62,450 bases of DNA from Algicola sp. (GTDB taxonomy: Bacteria; Bacteroidota; Bacteroidia; Flavobacteriales; Flavobacteriaceae), in NCBI GenBank assembly GCA_018222915.1, contig JAAEZI010000003.1, positions 7,204 through 69,653 on the forward strand, read 5' to 3'. The translations under genes and the position numbers were made by a program. Below, piece by piece: positions 54,180-62,450 of the stretch. The notes under the pieces are model-generated. The model did not search any database, was not told the origin of the DNA, and saw nothing but the letters and a program-made list of their open reading frames with translations. Within the stretch, counting starts at the first letter, position 1, and each line of letters opens with the position of its first letter.

Positions 54180-54202
54180 TATATTCTTCAATTTTTAAAT
54201 GA

Positions 54203-55267
54203 CTATTCCACCTCTCTAATTAGGTAAACATAAACTGGGAAGTGATCACTAAATCCACCAGTAAATCCAGCGGAAAAACTTCTAAAAGGATAACCTTTCC
54301 ATCGACCTCTTGGCGTTGTTAAATACACCTTGTTATAGATTCCAGCTTTATAAAACCTAAATGAGGAGTAATCGTCTTTCTCTATCAGTGGTTGTGTGAC
54401 CATAATTTGATCAAATAAACTCCATGCATCACGATAGGCGGTAGTTCCATAACCTTTCTTTACAAACATATCTTCATAAGGGTTATAAATACCTTTCAAT
54501 TCTACATCTTCCTTATCAGCCTTTGCTTTTAAAACCTCCTTAACACTGTCATTCGTAGGATCATCATTTAAATCTCCCATGACTAATATCTTAGCATACG
54601 GGTCTTTTGATTGTAGTGAATCAATTAATTGCTTATTCACTTTAGCGGCTGCAACACGTTTAGGTCTGCTACGCGCCTCTCCACCGCTTCGAGACGGCCA
54701 GTGATTGACTATTAAATGAATTAACTCACCATCCAACTCACCTGACACTAAAAGTTGATCTCTCGTGTGTTGTCGCTTTCTAGTGTTATCATCATAAATT
54801 TTTACCTCATGTGAACTATGGCTGATGGGTCTAAACAATTCCTTTTGATAGAGTAAAGCTACGTCAATACCTCTTACATCTGGAGACTCATAATGAATAA
54901 TTCCATAGTTTCTAGCCAACAATAATGGATCATTGACAACATCGACAAGCACATCTCTATTTTCTACCTCGCAAACACCAATAACTGCCGGAGAATTGCC
55001 TGTGACATCGGTACCAATATCAGCAATAACTCGTGCCATATTGTGTATTTTTTTTGCATAAACTTCTTCGCGACCGCCTTGCATCTCCATGATAGGACTT
55101 CTTTCATCAAACTTAGTAGTATCGTCTACTGGGTCAAATAAATTTTCTAAGTTGTAGAATGCCACTGTGTGGACTTTAAAGCGTTTTTCTTTTTCGCTAT
55201 CTTGAGAAAATCCACTGATTGTCAACAAGAAACAAGCAACAACTAAAGAAAAATGTAATGGTTTCAT
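54203..55267 (-). CDS. Exported endonuclease/exonuclease/phosphatase family protein
   Basis: A 354-residue secreted protein with a signal peptide ending near ISGFSQ. The EEP catalytic motifs are complete: FYNLENLFDP (Asn), GVCEVENRDV (Glu, metal), VNHWPSRSGG (His), MGDLNDDPTNDS (Asp/Asn) and FSDHFPVYVY (Asp/His). The fold includes DNase I-like nucleases and sphingomyelinases; this branch is usually annotated as extracellular nuclease or phosphatase. It faces away from a TonB-dependent receptor and a DUF5689 lipoprotein, and the three may form one uptake system. Confidence 0.88.
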   Translation of the reverse strand: MKPLHFSLVVACFLLTISGFSQDSEKEKRFKVHTVAFYNLENLFDPVDDTTKFDERSPIMEMQGGREEVYAKKIHNMARVIADIGTDVTGNSPAVIGVCEVENRDVLVDVVNDPLLLARNYGIIHYESPDVRGIDVALLYQKELFRPISHSSHEVKIYDDNTRKRQHTRDQLLVSGELDGELIHLIVNHWPSRSGGEARSRPKRVAAAKVNKQLIDSLQSKDPYAKILVMGDLNDDPTNDSVKEVLKAKADKEDVELKGIYNPYEDMFVKKGYGTTAYRDAWSLFDQIMVTQPLIEKDDYSSFRFYKAGIYNKVYLTTPRGRWKGYPFRSFSAGFTGGFSDHFPVYVYLIREVE

Positions 55268-55340
55268 AGTATGTATATTATGTTATCGTTATTATGTTTA
55301 CAAATGTCGAGCCAAAAGTATGTATTTATTATAAATAATG

Positions 55341-55348
55341 TAAATTTG
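55341..55348 (+). promoter_or_regulatory. -7 element of the TonB-dependent receptor operon
   Basis: TAAATTTG is a perfect TAnnTTTG match about 58 bases before the ATG at 55406. The 5' leader would be about 50 bases. Confidence 0.5.
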
Positions 55349-55405
55349 CACGCCTTAAATAACTATTATTTAATGCAGAACAATTATTAACAAGTAAGAA
55401 TAGGC

Positions 55406-58258
55406 ATGAAAAAAAGTTTACTGATTATTTTATTCGGAATTTTCTCTGCGTTTACTAGCTATGCTCAAGAGACCATAGTAAAAGGTAGTGTGCTTGATGG
55501 CACTACGGGTGAGCCAATTCCTGATGTAACTATCACTATTGAAGAAACCTTGCAGACCACCTCGACGGATGCAAATGGTGAGTTTCAATTTAAGACGATT
55601 GTCCCATTAGGCGAACAAGTCTTAAAAATTGAAAAAGTAGGTTATGTTACCAAACGTTATCCTATTGTTGTAAATGAAGGTAAAACTGTTGATATCAGCG
55701 GAATGACCCTTGATTATGACTCTAGTGATAAAAAAGATCTCTTTATCATCTCAATCTCTGATGACAATTTGAACAGTGAAGACGATGGACTCACAGATAA
55801 CGTATCTGGTTTATTGCAATCGTCAAGAGATGTATTTTTAAATGCTGCTGCTTTTGATTTTAGTAGCACGTTTTTTAGACCTCGTGGTTTAGACAACGCT
55901 AATGGTAAGGTGCTTATCAATGGTGTAGAAATGAACAAACAATTTAATGGAAGACCACAATGGGGAAACTGGGGTGGATTAAATGATGTACAGCGTAATC
56001 AAGAATTTACAATGGGTATGTCTGCTAATGACTACACCTTTGGTGATTTAGCAGGTACCAATAATATCATCATGAGAGCTTCTAAATATAGAAAAGGAGG
56101 CCGTGTATCTTACGCGAGCGCCAACAGAAGCTACACTGGTAGAATCATGGGAAGTTATAACTCAGGATTATTAAAAGGAGGCTGGTCTTATTCTGTGCTT
56201 GCTTCACGTCGTTATGGTGATGAAGGTTTTGTAGATGGAACACTTTATGATTCTAATTCATTTTTTGCTGCCGTTGAAAAACAAATTAATGATAAACACA
56301 GTATTAACTTTACCTCTATATATGCACAGAACAGACGTGGTCGTTCAACAGCAATTACGCAAGAGGTTTTTGAACTTAAAGGACGAGAATACAACCCATT
56401 TTGGGGTGAGCAAAACGGTGAAATCAGAAACTCTAGAACAAGAGATATTGAAGAGCCTATCTTAATGTTAAATCATTTTTGGGACATTTCAACCAAAACA
56501 AGATTAAATACGAATGTGGCTTATCAATTTGGTAAAATTGGAAATACGAGAATAGATAATGGTGGAACGCGCTTAGTTAATTTTAATGGAAGTGCAGCCT
56601 ATATTGGTGGTGCTAGAAACCCTGATCCAGCTTACTACCAAAACTTACCTAGTTACCAACTAAGATTTGATAACCCAACGGCCTTCAACTATGAGCAAGC
56701 TTATTTAGCTGAGCAAAACTTCAGGAATGACGGACAGTTAGACTGGGATGCTCTATACTTAGGTAATGCCATAGTGAGAGCGCAAGGAGGTAATTCAATT
56801 TATGCGATACAAGAAGACAGAAATGATGATACACAGATCACTGTGAATACCATTTTTGATACCGAATTAACTGAACGTATTAAATTAAATGCTTCATTAA
56901 GTTATAGAAATTTAAAAAGTGAAAACTTCGCAGAACTTAAAGATCTTTTAGGAGGTACAGGTTTCCTAGATGTTGACTTCTTTGCAGAAGAAACAGATCC
57001 TGATTCTACAATTGGACTAGAAGCCATCGCACAAAGTGATGTCAATAATCCTAACCGAATTGTTCAAGAAGGTGATCGTTATAAATACAATTATATAATT
57101 GATGCGAACGTCATCTCTGGATTCGCTCAAGCTCAGTTTAACTATAACAAAGTTGATTTCTACTTAGGAGCAAACCTCTCTCAAACAACGTATCAAAGAA
57201 ATGGTCTTTATGAAAATGGAAATTTCTTAGGTTCGCAATCGTTCGGGAAAAGTGAGAAATTGGATTTCTCAAATTATGGTGTTAAAGCTGGTGCGACTTA
57301 CAAAATAACTGGAAGACACTTAGTTGACATTAACGGTAGTTACTTTACTAAAGCTCCTACCATTAGAAATTCGTTTAGCAATGCAAGACAAAACAATAAC
57401 ATTGTAACAGGCCTTGAAAGTGAGCAAATCCAATCAGTAGATGTGAGCTATATTTTTAGATCACCGATTGTCAAAGCTAGATTAACAGGTTTTTATGCTG
57501 GCTTTGAAAACGGAACGGACATCGGATTTTATTTTACAGAAGATTTAGCCGGTCTAGGGTTAGATACAGGTGATGCTTTTGTTCAAGAAGTCATGACGAA
57601 TATTGAAAAACGTCATATTGGAGCAGAATTGGGTATCGAAGCACAAGTAACACCAACAATTAAATTGAAAGCCGCTGCGTCTGTTGGTCAGTATACATTT
57701 AATAACAATCCTAATTTGTACTTAACAAGTGATGATTTTGATGGAGAATTGACATTTGGAGACGGCACAACTAACTTAAAAGACTTGCATGTTGCAGGAG
57801 GACCTGAGCGTGCTTATCAAGTAGGCTTTGAATATCGTGACCCTGATTATTGGAATATTGGAATTACATCTAACTTCTTCTCTAACGCTTATGTTGATGC
57901 AAGTGGTTTAAGACGTTCTTCAAATTTCACGACAGCTTTTGATGGTCAACCTATTACCGACTACGACGAAACCGTTGCTAGAGAATTATTGCAACAAGAA
58001 CAATTTGACAGTTATATGTTAGTAAATGTTGTAGGTGGAAAATCATGGAAAATTAACGATTATTTCATCGGTTTCTTCGCTACGATTAATAATGTTTTTA
58101 ATGAAACTTACAGAACTGGTGGTTTTGAGCAATCAAGATTAGCAACTTATGATAGAGTTTTAGAAGACAAATCAAGAGCGAATGGTGAAGTGTTTGGTTC
58201 CAGATACTTCTTCGGCTATGGTACAACTTACTATTTAAATGTGTATCTTAGGTTTTAA
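55406..58258 (+). CDS. TonB-dependent outer-membrane receptor with carboxypeptidase-like N-domain
   Basis: A 950-residue outer-membrane transporter. Signal peptide (ends SYAQ), then a CarboxypepD_reg-like domain (about 22-105, with VLDGTTGEPIPDVTITIEET and DANGEFQFKTI). The plug is near residues 130-230 (FFRPRGLDNANGKVLINGVE, AGTNNIIMR) and the beta-barrel fills the rest, ending in an aromatic residue (NVYLRF). It is not a SusC: no SusD gene follows. DUF5689 lipoprotein follows after 65 bases and probably functions as its surface partner. Substrate may be a nucleic acid or phosphodiester product. Confidence 0.9.
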   Translation: MKKSLLIILFGIFSAFTSYAQETIVKGSVLDGTTGEPIPDVTITIEETLQTTSTDANGEFQFKTIVPLGEQVLKIEKVGYVTKRYPIVVNEGKTVDISGMTLDYDSSDKKDLFIISISDDNLNSEDDGLTDNVSGLLQSSRDVFLNAAAFDFSSTFFRPRGLDNANGKVLINGVEMNKQFNGRPQWGNWGGLNDVQRNQEFTMGMSANDYTFGDLAGTNNIIMRASKYRKGGRVSYASANRSYTGRIMGSYNSGLLKGGWSYSVLASRRYGDEGFVDGTLYDSNSFFAAVEKQINDKHSINFTSIYAQNRRGRSTAITQEVFELKGREYNPFWGEQNGEIRNSRTRDIEEPILMLNHFWDISTKTRLNTNVAYQFGKIGNTRIDNGGTRLVNFNGSAAYIGGARNPDPAYYQNLPSYQLRFDNPTAFNYEQAYLAEQNFRNDGQLDWDALYLGNAIVRAQGGNSIYAIQEDRNDDTQITVNTIFDTELTERIKLNASLSYRNLKSENFAELKDLLGGTGFLDVDFFAEETDPDSTIGLEAIAQSDVNNPNRIVQEGDRYKYNYIIDANVISGFAQAQFNYNKVDFYLGANLSQTTYQRNGLYENGNFLGSQSFGKSEKLDFSNYGVKAGATYKITGRHLVDINGSYFTKAPTIRNSFSNARQNNNIVTGLESEQIQSVDVSYIFRSPIVKARLTGFYAGFENGTDIGFYFTEDLAGLGLDTGDAFVQEVMTNIEKRHIGAELGIEAQVTPTIKLKAAASVGQYTFNNNPNLYLTSDDFDGELTFGDGTTNLKDLHVAGGPERAYQVGFEYRDPDYWNIGITSNFFSNAYVDASGLRRSSNFTTAFDGQPITDYDETVARELLQQEQFDSYMLVNVVGGKSWKINDYFIGFFATINNVFNETYRTGGFEQSRLATYDRVLEDKSRANGEVFGSRYFFGYGTTYYLNVYLRF

Positions 58259-58323
58259 AAAAAAGCTAAAAAATAAATTTTACAATTTCGACCTAAGTTA
58301 AAAGGTCACAAAAAAAAGAAAAA

Positions 58324-59685
58324 ATGAAAACAATTAAATTTAACAAAATCATGCTACTTGCGGTGAGTTTAGTAGTATTTAGTGCTTGTGTTCAAGATGA
58401 TGATTTTGAAACACCAAATACAGTAAATGCAACAGTCGTTGACTTTCCTGAAGAACAAAAAGTAAGTATCGGTTCCGTTTTAGGAGCTTATTATCAAGAA
58501 GGTGAACCAATGACATTAGAATACAATTCTGACAGATACATGGAGGGATATGTCGTTTCTAGTGACGAAGGTGGTAACTTCTATAAACAATTAGTGTTAC
58601 AAGATGCTCCTGAAAATCCAACAGCGGCTATCGTAGTACAGATTGATATCAACCCTGTATTTACACGCTTTGAATTTGGACGTAAAGTATTTATCAAATT
58701 AAACGGACTTTCTGTAGCTGAAGATAACGGTGTTGTTCAATTAGGTCGTTTAGATGGTGATGAGTTAAACAGAATTGCGAGTTCTTTGGTTCCTGAGCAT
58801 GTTTTAAGATCTGAGGAAATTGCAACCATTGTTCCTAAAGAAGTGAGTATTGGTGAATTCTCAAATGCATTGGAAAGTCAATACATCAGACTTACTAATA
58901 TGCAATTCAGAGAAGATCAAGTTGGTATGACTTTCGCTTCAGAAAGTGGTGATAGCTTTGATGGTGAGCGTGTCTTAGAAAACTGTTTAGGATCTAGTGT
59001 AATTTTAAGTACGAGTACATTCTCCGACTTTAAAGCGCTTACATTACCTGATAATAGAGGTAGCGTTGATGGTATTTTGACTCGTGATTTCTTTGATGAC
59101 TTTTATACCATTTATTTAAATACTCCAGAGGCTATCAACTTTGATAACCCTGACCCATGTCCAGAGCCATTAATTTCCGCGAATTTCAACGATGTGACGG
59201 ATAATACAAATTTTGACGTAGACGGTTGGTTGAATATTGCACAAGCAGGTTCTGAATTTTGGACAGAACAAGTATACCAAGGAAATGGATACGCTGAATT
59301 CTCAGCTTTCGGAACTAATGAATCTAGTAATATAGGTTGGTTAATTTCACCTCCAATGGATTTAGATGCTGAAGATGGTGAGGTGTTATCATTCCAAACT
59401 GAACACGCTTATCCAGATGCTGGTCATGATGCATTAAAGGTATATATCTCTACTGATTTTGATGGAACAGAAGCTAACGTAGGTAATGCTACGTGGGAGG
59501 AATTAGATTTCACATCGAGTTTAGAAGTTGATTTTGAAGAGTGGTTTACTTGGGCAGATTCTGGGGCTATTGACTTATCATCATACTCAGGTACAGGTTA
59601 TATCGCTTTTGTATATACAGGTAGTGATAACAGTAATTTAAACACGACAATTCATGTCGATAATGTTTTTGTTATTGTTCAATAA
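58324..59685 (+). CDS. DUF5689 lipoprotein with choice-of-anchor-type C-terminal domain
   Basis: A 453-residue lipoprotein (lipobox FSAC, cysteine about 22). The DUF5689 domain (about 45-265) has YMEGYVVSSDEGGNFYKQLV, LNGLSVAEDNGVVQLG and IRLTNMQF, an OB-fold-like pattern often seen next to extracellular nuclease genes. After NPDPCPEPL a carbohydrate-binding-like jelly-roll domain (about 285-453) follows, with DGWLNIAQAGSEFW, WLISPPMDLDAEDGE and TIHVDNVFV. It is co-transcribed with the receptor and likely sits on the outer surface as substrate-binding protein. This function is inferred. Confidence 0.85.
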   Translation: MKTIKFNKIMLLAVSLVVFSACVQDDDFETPNTVNATVVDFPEEQKVSIGSVLGAYYQEGEPMTLEYNSDRYMEGYVVSSDEGGNFYKQLVLQDAPENPTAAIVVQIDINPVFTRFEFGRKVFIKLNGLSVAEDNGVVQLGRLDGDELNRIASSLVPEHVLRSEEIATIVPKEVSIGEFSNALESQYIRLTNMQFREDQVGMTFASESGDSFDGERVLENCLGSSVILSTSTFSDFKALTLPDNRGSVDGILTRDFFDDFYTIYLNTPEAINFDNPDPCPEPLISANFNDVTDNTNFDVDGWLNIAQAGSEFWTEQVYQGNGYAEFSAFGTNESSNIGWLISPPMDLDAEDGEVLSFQTEHAYPDAGHDALKVYISTDFDGTEANVGNATWEELDFTSSLEVDFEEWFTWADSGAIDLSSYSGTGYIAFVYTGSDNSNLNTTIHVDNVFVIVQ

Positions 59686-59702
59686 TCTTCTGAAATAAAA
59701 AT

Positions 59703-59736
59703 AAAAAAACCACATCTTTACCGATGTGGTTTTTTT
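59703..59736 (+). terminator. Rho-independent terminator of the receptor operon
   Basis: AAAAAAACCACATC (59703-59716), loop TTTACC, GATGTGGTTTTTTT (59723-59736), 17 bases after the stop. Confidence 0.92.
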
Positions 59737-59754
59737 ATCTCTAAACACCATGTT

Positions 59755-60135
59755 ATGACCACATTTGATTTGCTCTTTTTTAACGTATTTCAGTATTACA
59801 AGCCTATCTATAAAAAGAAAGCCAATAATATTGCCTTATTCTATATTTCAGGACTTCAGTGCAGTCTTTTATTGCTCTCAGGAATAGTGGTCGCTTTATT
59901 TCTCAACGAAATGAACTCTGTAACCATGTCTTCGGAGAAGGCTTGGGCCCTTTTCATTATAGCAAGTCTTTTCATTTGTTTTAAGAATTGGATCCAATAT
60001 AGCGGTAAGAAACGAAAGGTACTTAATGCCACCCGAAATAGTAAAGTAAAACCCGTGCTCTACAACATTTGGTTACTTTGGAGCTTGCTATTAAGCTGTA
60101 TTGTTCTATCAATCATTTTACTATTGGCATTTTAA
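59755..60135 (+). CDS. Small membrane protein, function unknown
   Basis: A 126-residue protein with three predicted membrane helices: FYISGLQCSLLLLSGIVVAL, AWALFIIASLFICFKNWIQY and IWLLWSLLLSCIVLSIILLL, joined by a basic loop (SGKKRKVLNATRNSKVK). I recognise no family. It starts 19 bases after a strong terminator, so it needs its own promoter or read-through; I see no TAnnTTTG match in the short spacer. Confidence 0.6.
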   Translation: MTTFDLLFFNVFQYYKPIYKKKANNIALFYISGLQCSLLLLSGIVVALFLNEMNSVTMSSEKAWALFIIASLFICFKNWIQYSGKKRKVLNATRNSKVKPVLYNIWLLWSLLLSCIVLSIILLLAF

Positions 60136-60180
60136 TAAGATTATAAACAGAACACTTACCGATACTATAAATACAAAAAA

Positions 60181-60207
60181 AGCCTCTAACAACAGTTGTT
60201 AGAGGCT
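60181..60207. terminator. Bidirectional terminator
   Basis: AGCCTCTAACAA (60181-60192), loop CAG, TTGTTAGAGGCT (60196-60207), with A's before it and T's after it. It serves the small membrane protein gene and the convergent large gene ending at 60230. Confidence 0.92.
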
Positions 60208-60229
60208 TTTTACATTTATGGTTGATTAA

Positions 60230-62450
60230 TTATTGCAATCTTTGGATGTATACCCAAGCACTTCTCTGCTTGCCATCCTCATATTCCATAGTGTAGAAAT
60301 AGGTTCCTACCGGTAACTCATCTCCATCGTTGGATTGACCATGCCATTCATCCGTATAATTTCTTTTAGAATATACTGATGTTCCTAGTCTATTGAATAT
60401 TTCCAATTTACTAACATTGTAACTACTTAAATCAAAAGTATCGTTCATACCATCACCATTTGGCGAAATACCTTGAGGTATCACACAAGTTTCAAGTTCA
60501 ATAACGGTCTGCGTTGTAATACTTGAACATCCTGTATCGTTGAAAATTACTTCTATTTCATAATCACCTGCTAATAACACTGGTAATGTTAATCCGTTCT
60601 CACCAGAGATTAAGACACCATCCAAGTACCAATTAATGGAAACCTCAGAAGTATTATAATTTACTGGTGTCGCTTCAATAATAATTGGTACCGTTGCATT
60701 CGGACAAACTTCATATTCAAAATCGGTCGTAAACGTGGTTTCAGGTTCGATACCAAGTACCAATTGGAAACTTGTCGTATCTGAGCAACCAGTGGTGTTA
60801 TCAACTACCAACGCATACACCGTTTGTGGATCTGAAATACTAGTATATGGACTAGTTAATGGGTTATCGCCATTATCTGCATCGGCTTGTGTTAAATGAT
60901 AAGTCACTGTATAATTTGACACATCATCAACATCCGCTAAAATTGGAAGATCATTATCTGTCAATTCAAATACAGCGGTCTGATTACCTATGGAACAACC
61001 TACTAAATCAGGAGGTGTGGTAGCAATATTTGGCAAAGGTAAAAACTCAACCACAATTTCATCAGAAATGATACATGATGGCGAGAAAATAATTTGCGTC
61101 GTATAAGTACCTGCTTCTGTTACAACCAACGAATTTGTAGTTTCTCCAGGAATTGCAAATCCATCTTTAAACCACACGTGGTCTACTGAAGGCGCTTGTG
61201 TTGACAACACAATTTGCTCTCCTATACAAGCAGCTGTTCCAGCCTCAATAGTAATATCTTCACCTAATTCTACTTCACCAATGTCAAAACTACCTGCTTT
61301 CAAGAATACCCCTGAATCCAAAGCAGTATCACTTGCGTCTGCTATAACTAATTTAATATGATAAGTTTCTCCAATATTTACGTTTGAAAAAGCGGTAAAT
61401 ACGGTTGTTCTACCATCAAAAGAGATTGGAGGAAGGTCCTGTGGTGTATAACCCCCAAAGTATTCCTCATTAATCGCTGGACATCCAGGGTTTTCTGGGT
61501 GTATATTAGTGACAAGAATTGGTGTTGTTGTTCCAGGTAAAACGGCCAAATTGGTTGTTACGCCATTCTCATCTGTTAATAAGAACGCAAAGGCATCTGA
61601 GAACGTACACTCAAAAGTACCTCCAGTACTTCCATTATATTCTTCGGAAGCCATTAAGAAATCAAAACTGATTTCATCCGATAATGGCACAAAATCAAAC
61701 TCTATGATGGATGCGTTATTGGAAGTAATTCCAACGGCAGCATCTAATTCAGCATCTCCAGGCCAACCAAATCCACCATCACTCATGGCGTTAAAGTTTG
61801 GACCAGATGCGAGACTTGCGTCACCAGATGTTAGTAAAATACCTTCATCAAACGGGAAGCTATTCGCATCTGCTGAGAAATAGCCAATACCATTGACATC
61901 ACCAAAATCAGTTCCAGTCGAGAACTCTATATTAGTAATCTGTGCACAAGGGCTATCGATTAAGACATCCACTACTAATTCTTCTATTGTATAAGTTGTT
62001 TGATCTACAGAAACATTACCTGTTCCTGGTCTTATACATAAATCAAATGTGTAATTTTCCGGATTACTTCCTTCAGAAAATACTCTGATATAATAGGTGT
62101 TACCTACTGTTAATGAAGGTGTAATACTTGCAGTAGCATCAGAACAATACAATTCCACAAGTGCATCACAAGCACCTTCATAAACCGCATGGTTAATATT
62201 GAAAGCTCCTGCCGAAATATTAGTTAATTGAATAATTTCAAATTCATCCAACGCTGTAAATTCATACCAGATATCATCATCAGGGTTGCCTAGACAAGAA
62301 CCACTAGGAACACCAGAATCCGTAGCTTCCAATAATGTACCTGGCGTTGTAATTGTACAACTATCATCGGCATTGACACCTGCTACAGTTGCCCCACACG
62401 GATTGTCATTTTCAGGAGGACAAGCCAATAGTTGTATCGGACTACTATTA
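60230..62450 (-). CDS. Large T9SS type B secreted protein (5' end outside window)
   Basis: The frame is open to base 62450, so the start lies outside; about 740 C-terminal residues are visible. A choice-of-anchor L-like region has DEGILLTSGDASLASGPNFN and FDFLMASEEYNGSTGGTFEC, and several immunoglobulin/PKD-like modules with CSIGNQTAVFELTDND and CSDTTSFQLVLG follow. The C-terminal domain begins IPQGISPNGDGMNDTF and ends YIQRLQ, the gliding-motility-associated (CHU_C, type B) sorting signal. These proteins leave the cell by the type IX system with SprF-like partners. It is probably a surface adhesin. Confidence 0.88.
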   Translation of the reverse strand, partial: NSSPIQLLACPPENDNPCGATVAGVNADDSCTITTPGTLLEATDSGVPSGSCLGNPDDDIWYEFTALDEFEIIQLTNISAGAFNINHAVYEGACDALVELYCSDATASITPSLTVGNTYYIRVFSEGSNPENYTFDLCIRPGTGNVSVDQTTYTIEELVVDVLIDSPCAQITNIEFSTGTDFGDVNGIGYFSADANSFPFDEGILLTSGDASLASGPNFNAMSDGGFGWPGDAELDAAVGITSNNASIIEFDFVPLSDEISFDFLMASEEYNGSTGGTFECTFSDAFAFLLTDENGVTTNLAVLPGTTTPILVTNIHPENPGCPAINEEYFGGYTPQDLPPISFDGRTTVFTAFSNVNIGETYHIKLVIADASDTALDSGVFLKAGSFDIGEVELGEDITIEAGTAACIGEQIVLSTQAPSVDHVWFKDGFAIPGETTNSLVVTEAGTYTTQIIFSPSCIISDEIVVEFLPLPNIATTPPDLVGCSIGNQTAVFELTDNDLPILADVDDVSNYTVTYHLTQADADNGDNPLTSPYTSISDPQTVYALVVDNTTGCSDTTSFQLVLGIEPETTFTTDFEYEVCPNATVPIIIEATPVNYNTSEVSINWYLDGVLISGENGLTLPVLLAGDYEIEVIFNDTGCSSITTQTVIELETCVIPQGISPNGDGMNDTFDLSSYNVSKLEIFNRLGTSVYSKRNYTDEWHGQSNDGDELPVGTYFYTMEYEDGKQRSAWVYIQRLQ

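Noticed and set aside
55406..59685. SusC/SusD polysaccharide utilisation locus
   Set aside because: The receptor lacks a following SusD gene and no glycoside hydrolase is near; the lipoprotein partner is DUF5689.

Overview
The window looks like chromosomal DNA of a marine-type member of the Flavobacteriaceae (Bacteroidota). It is AT-rich. Promoters of the Bacteroidota type (TAnnTTTG at about -7) sit in front of many genes. A complete Bat (MoxR/DUF58/vWA/TPR) operon is present, together with lipoproteins with short lipoboxes, a TonB-dependent receptor and a protein with a type IX secretion (gliding-motility-type) C-terminal domain. No rRNA, tRNA, CRISPR array, transposase, integrase or phage gene was seen. 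Most of the window is ordinary core genome.

Layout. 1-2860 (minus): a GNAT acetyltransferase, aspartate kinase and a two-domain acyltransferase of the OlsF/GlsF aminolipid type that runs off the left edge. 2976-10160: fructose-1,6-bisphosphatase, a TerB-like protein, mfd with an in-frame stop near its 5' end, an EamA transporter and a thioredoxin-like lipid- or envelope-directed protein. 10177-15551: a Kbp-like LysM protein, a lipoprotein, gpsA, pheS with a small partner, a strongly structured intergenic element (14455-14547), and cvpA. 15570-21719 (minus): an inorganic-carbon module made of two SulP transporters, two beta-carbonic anhydrases, a universal stress protein and a small flavobacterial protein. 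21768-31465 (minus): the Bat operon, transcribed moxR, DUF58, a batD-like gene, batA, batB, an inserted secreted-protein gene, batC, batD, batE.

31616-36743: two tandem DUF4382 lipoproteins, then a plus-strand run of aldo/keto reductase, SDR, phosphodiester glycosidase and an AlbA_2 (Schlafen-type) protein. 36770-40613: a lipoprotein, a 585-base gap that carries two homologous terminator-ended units on the plus strand (candidate small RNAs), and a DUF1800-DUF1501 pair. 40634-43391: an ALDH7-type aldehyde dehydrogenase and a lipoprotein isoaspartyl peptidase/asparaginase. 43573-51815: alpha-2-macroglobulin with thioester, a small monooxygenase-fold protein and penicillin-binding protein 1C in one operon. 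51962-54135: a YidK-like sodium/solute symporter and a four-helix membrane protein. 54203-59736: a secreted endonuclease/exonuclease/phosphatase, a TonB-dependent receptor and a DUF5689 lipoprotein, likely a nucleic-acid or phosphate-ester utilisation locus. The right end holds a large type IX-secreted protein cut by the window edge.

The items most worth a second look are the two tandem candidate small RNAs at 37532-37917, the structured element at 14455-14547, the stop codon inside the apparent 5' end of mfd, the carbon module and the extra gene inside the Bat operon. All calls come from reading the sequence; no database search was run.
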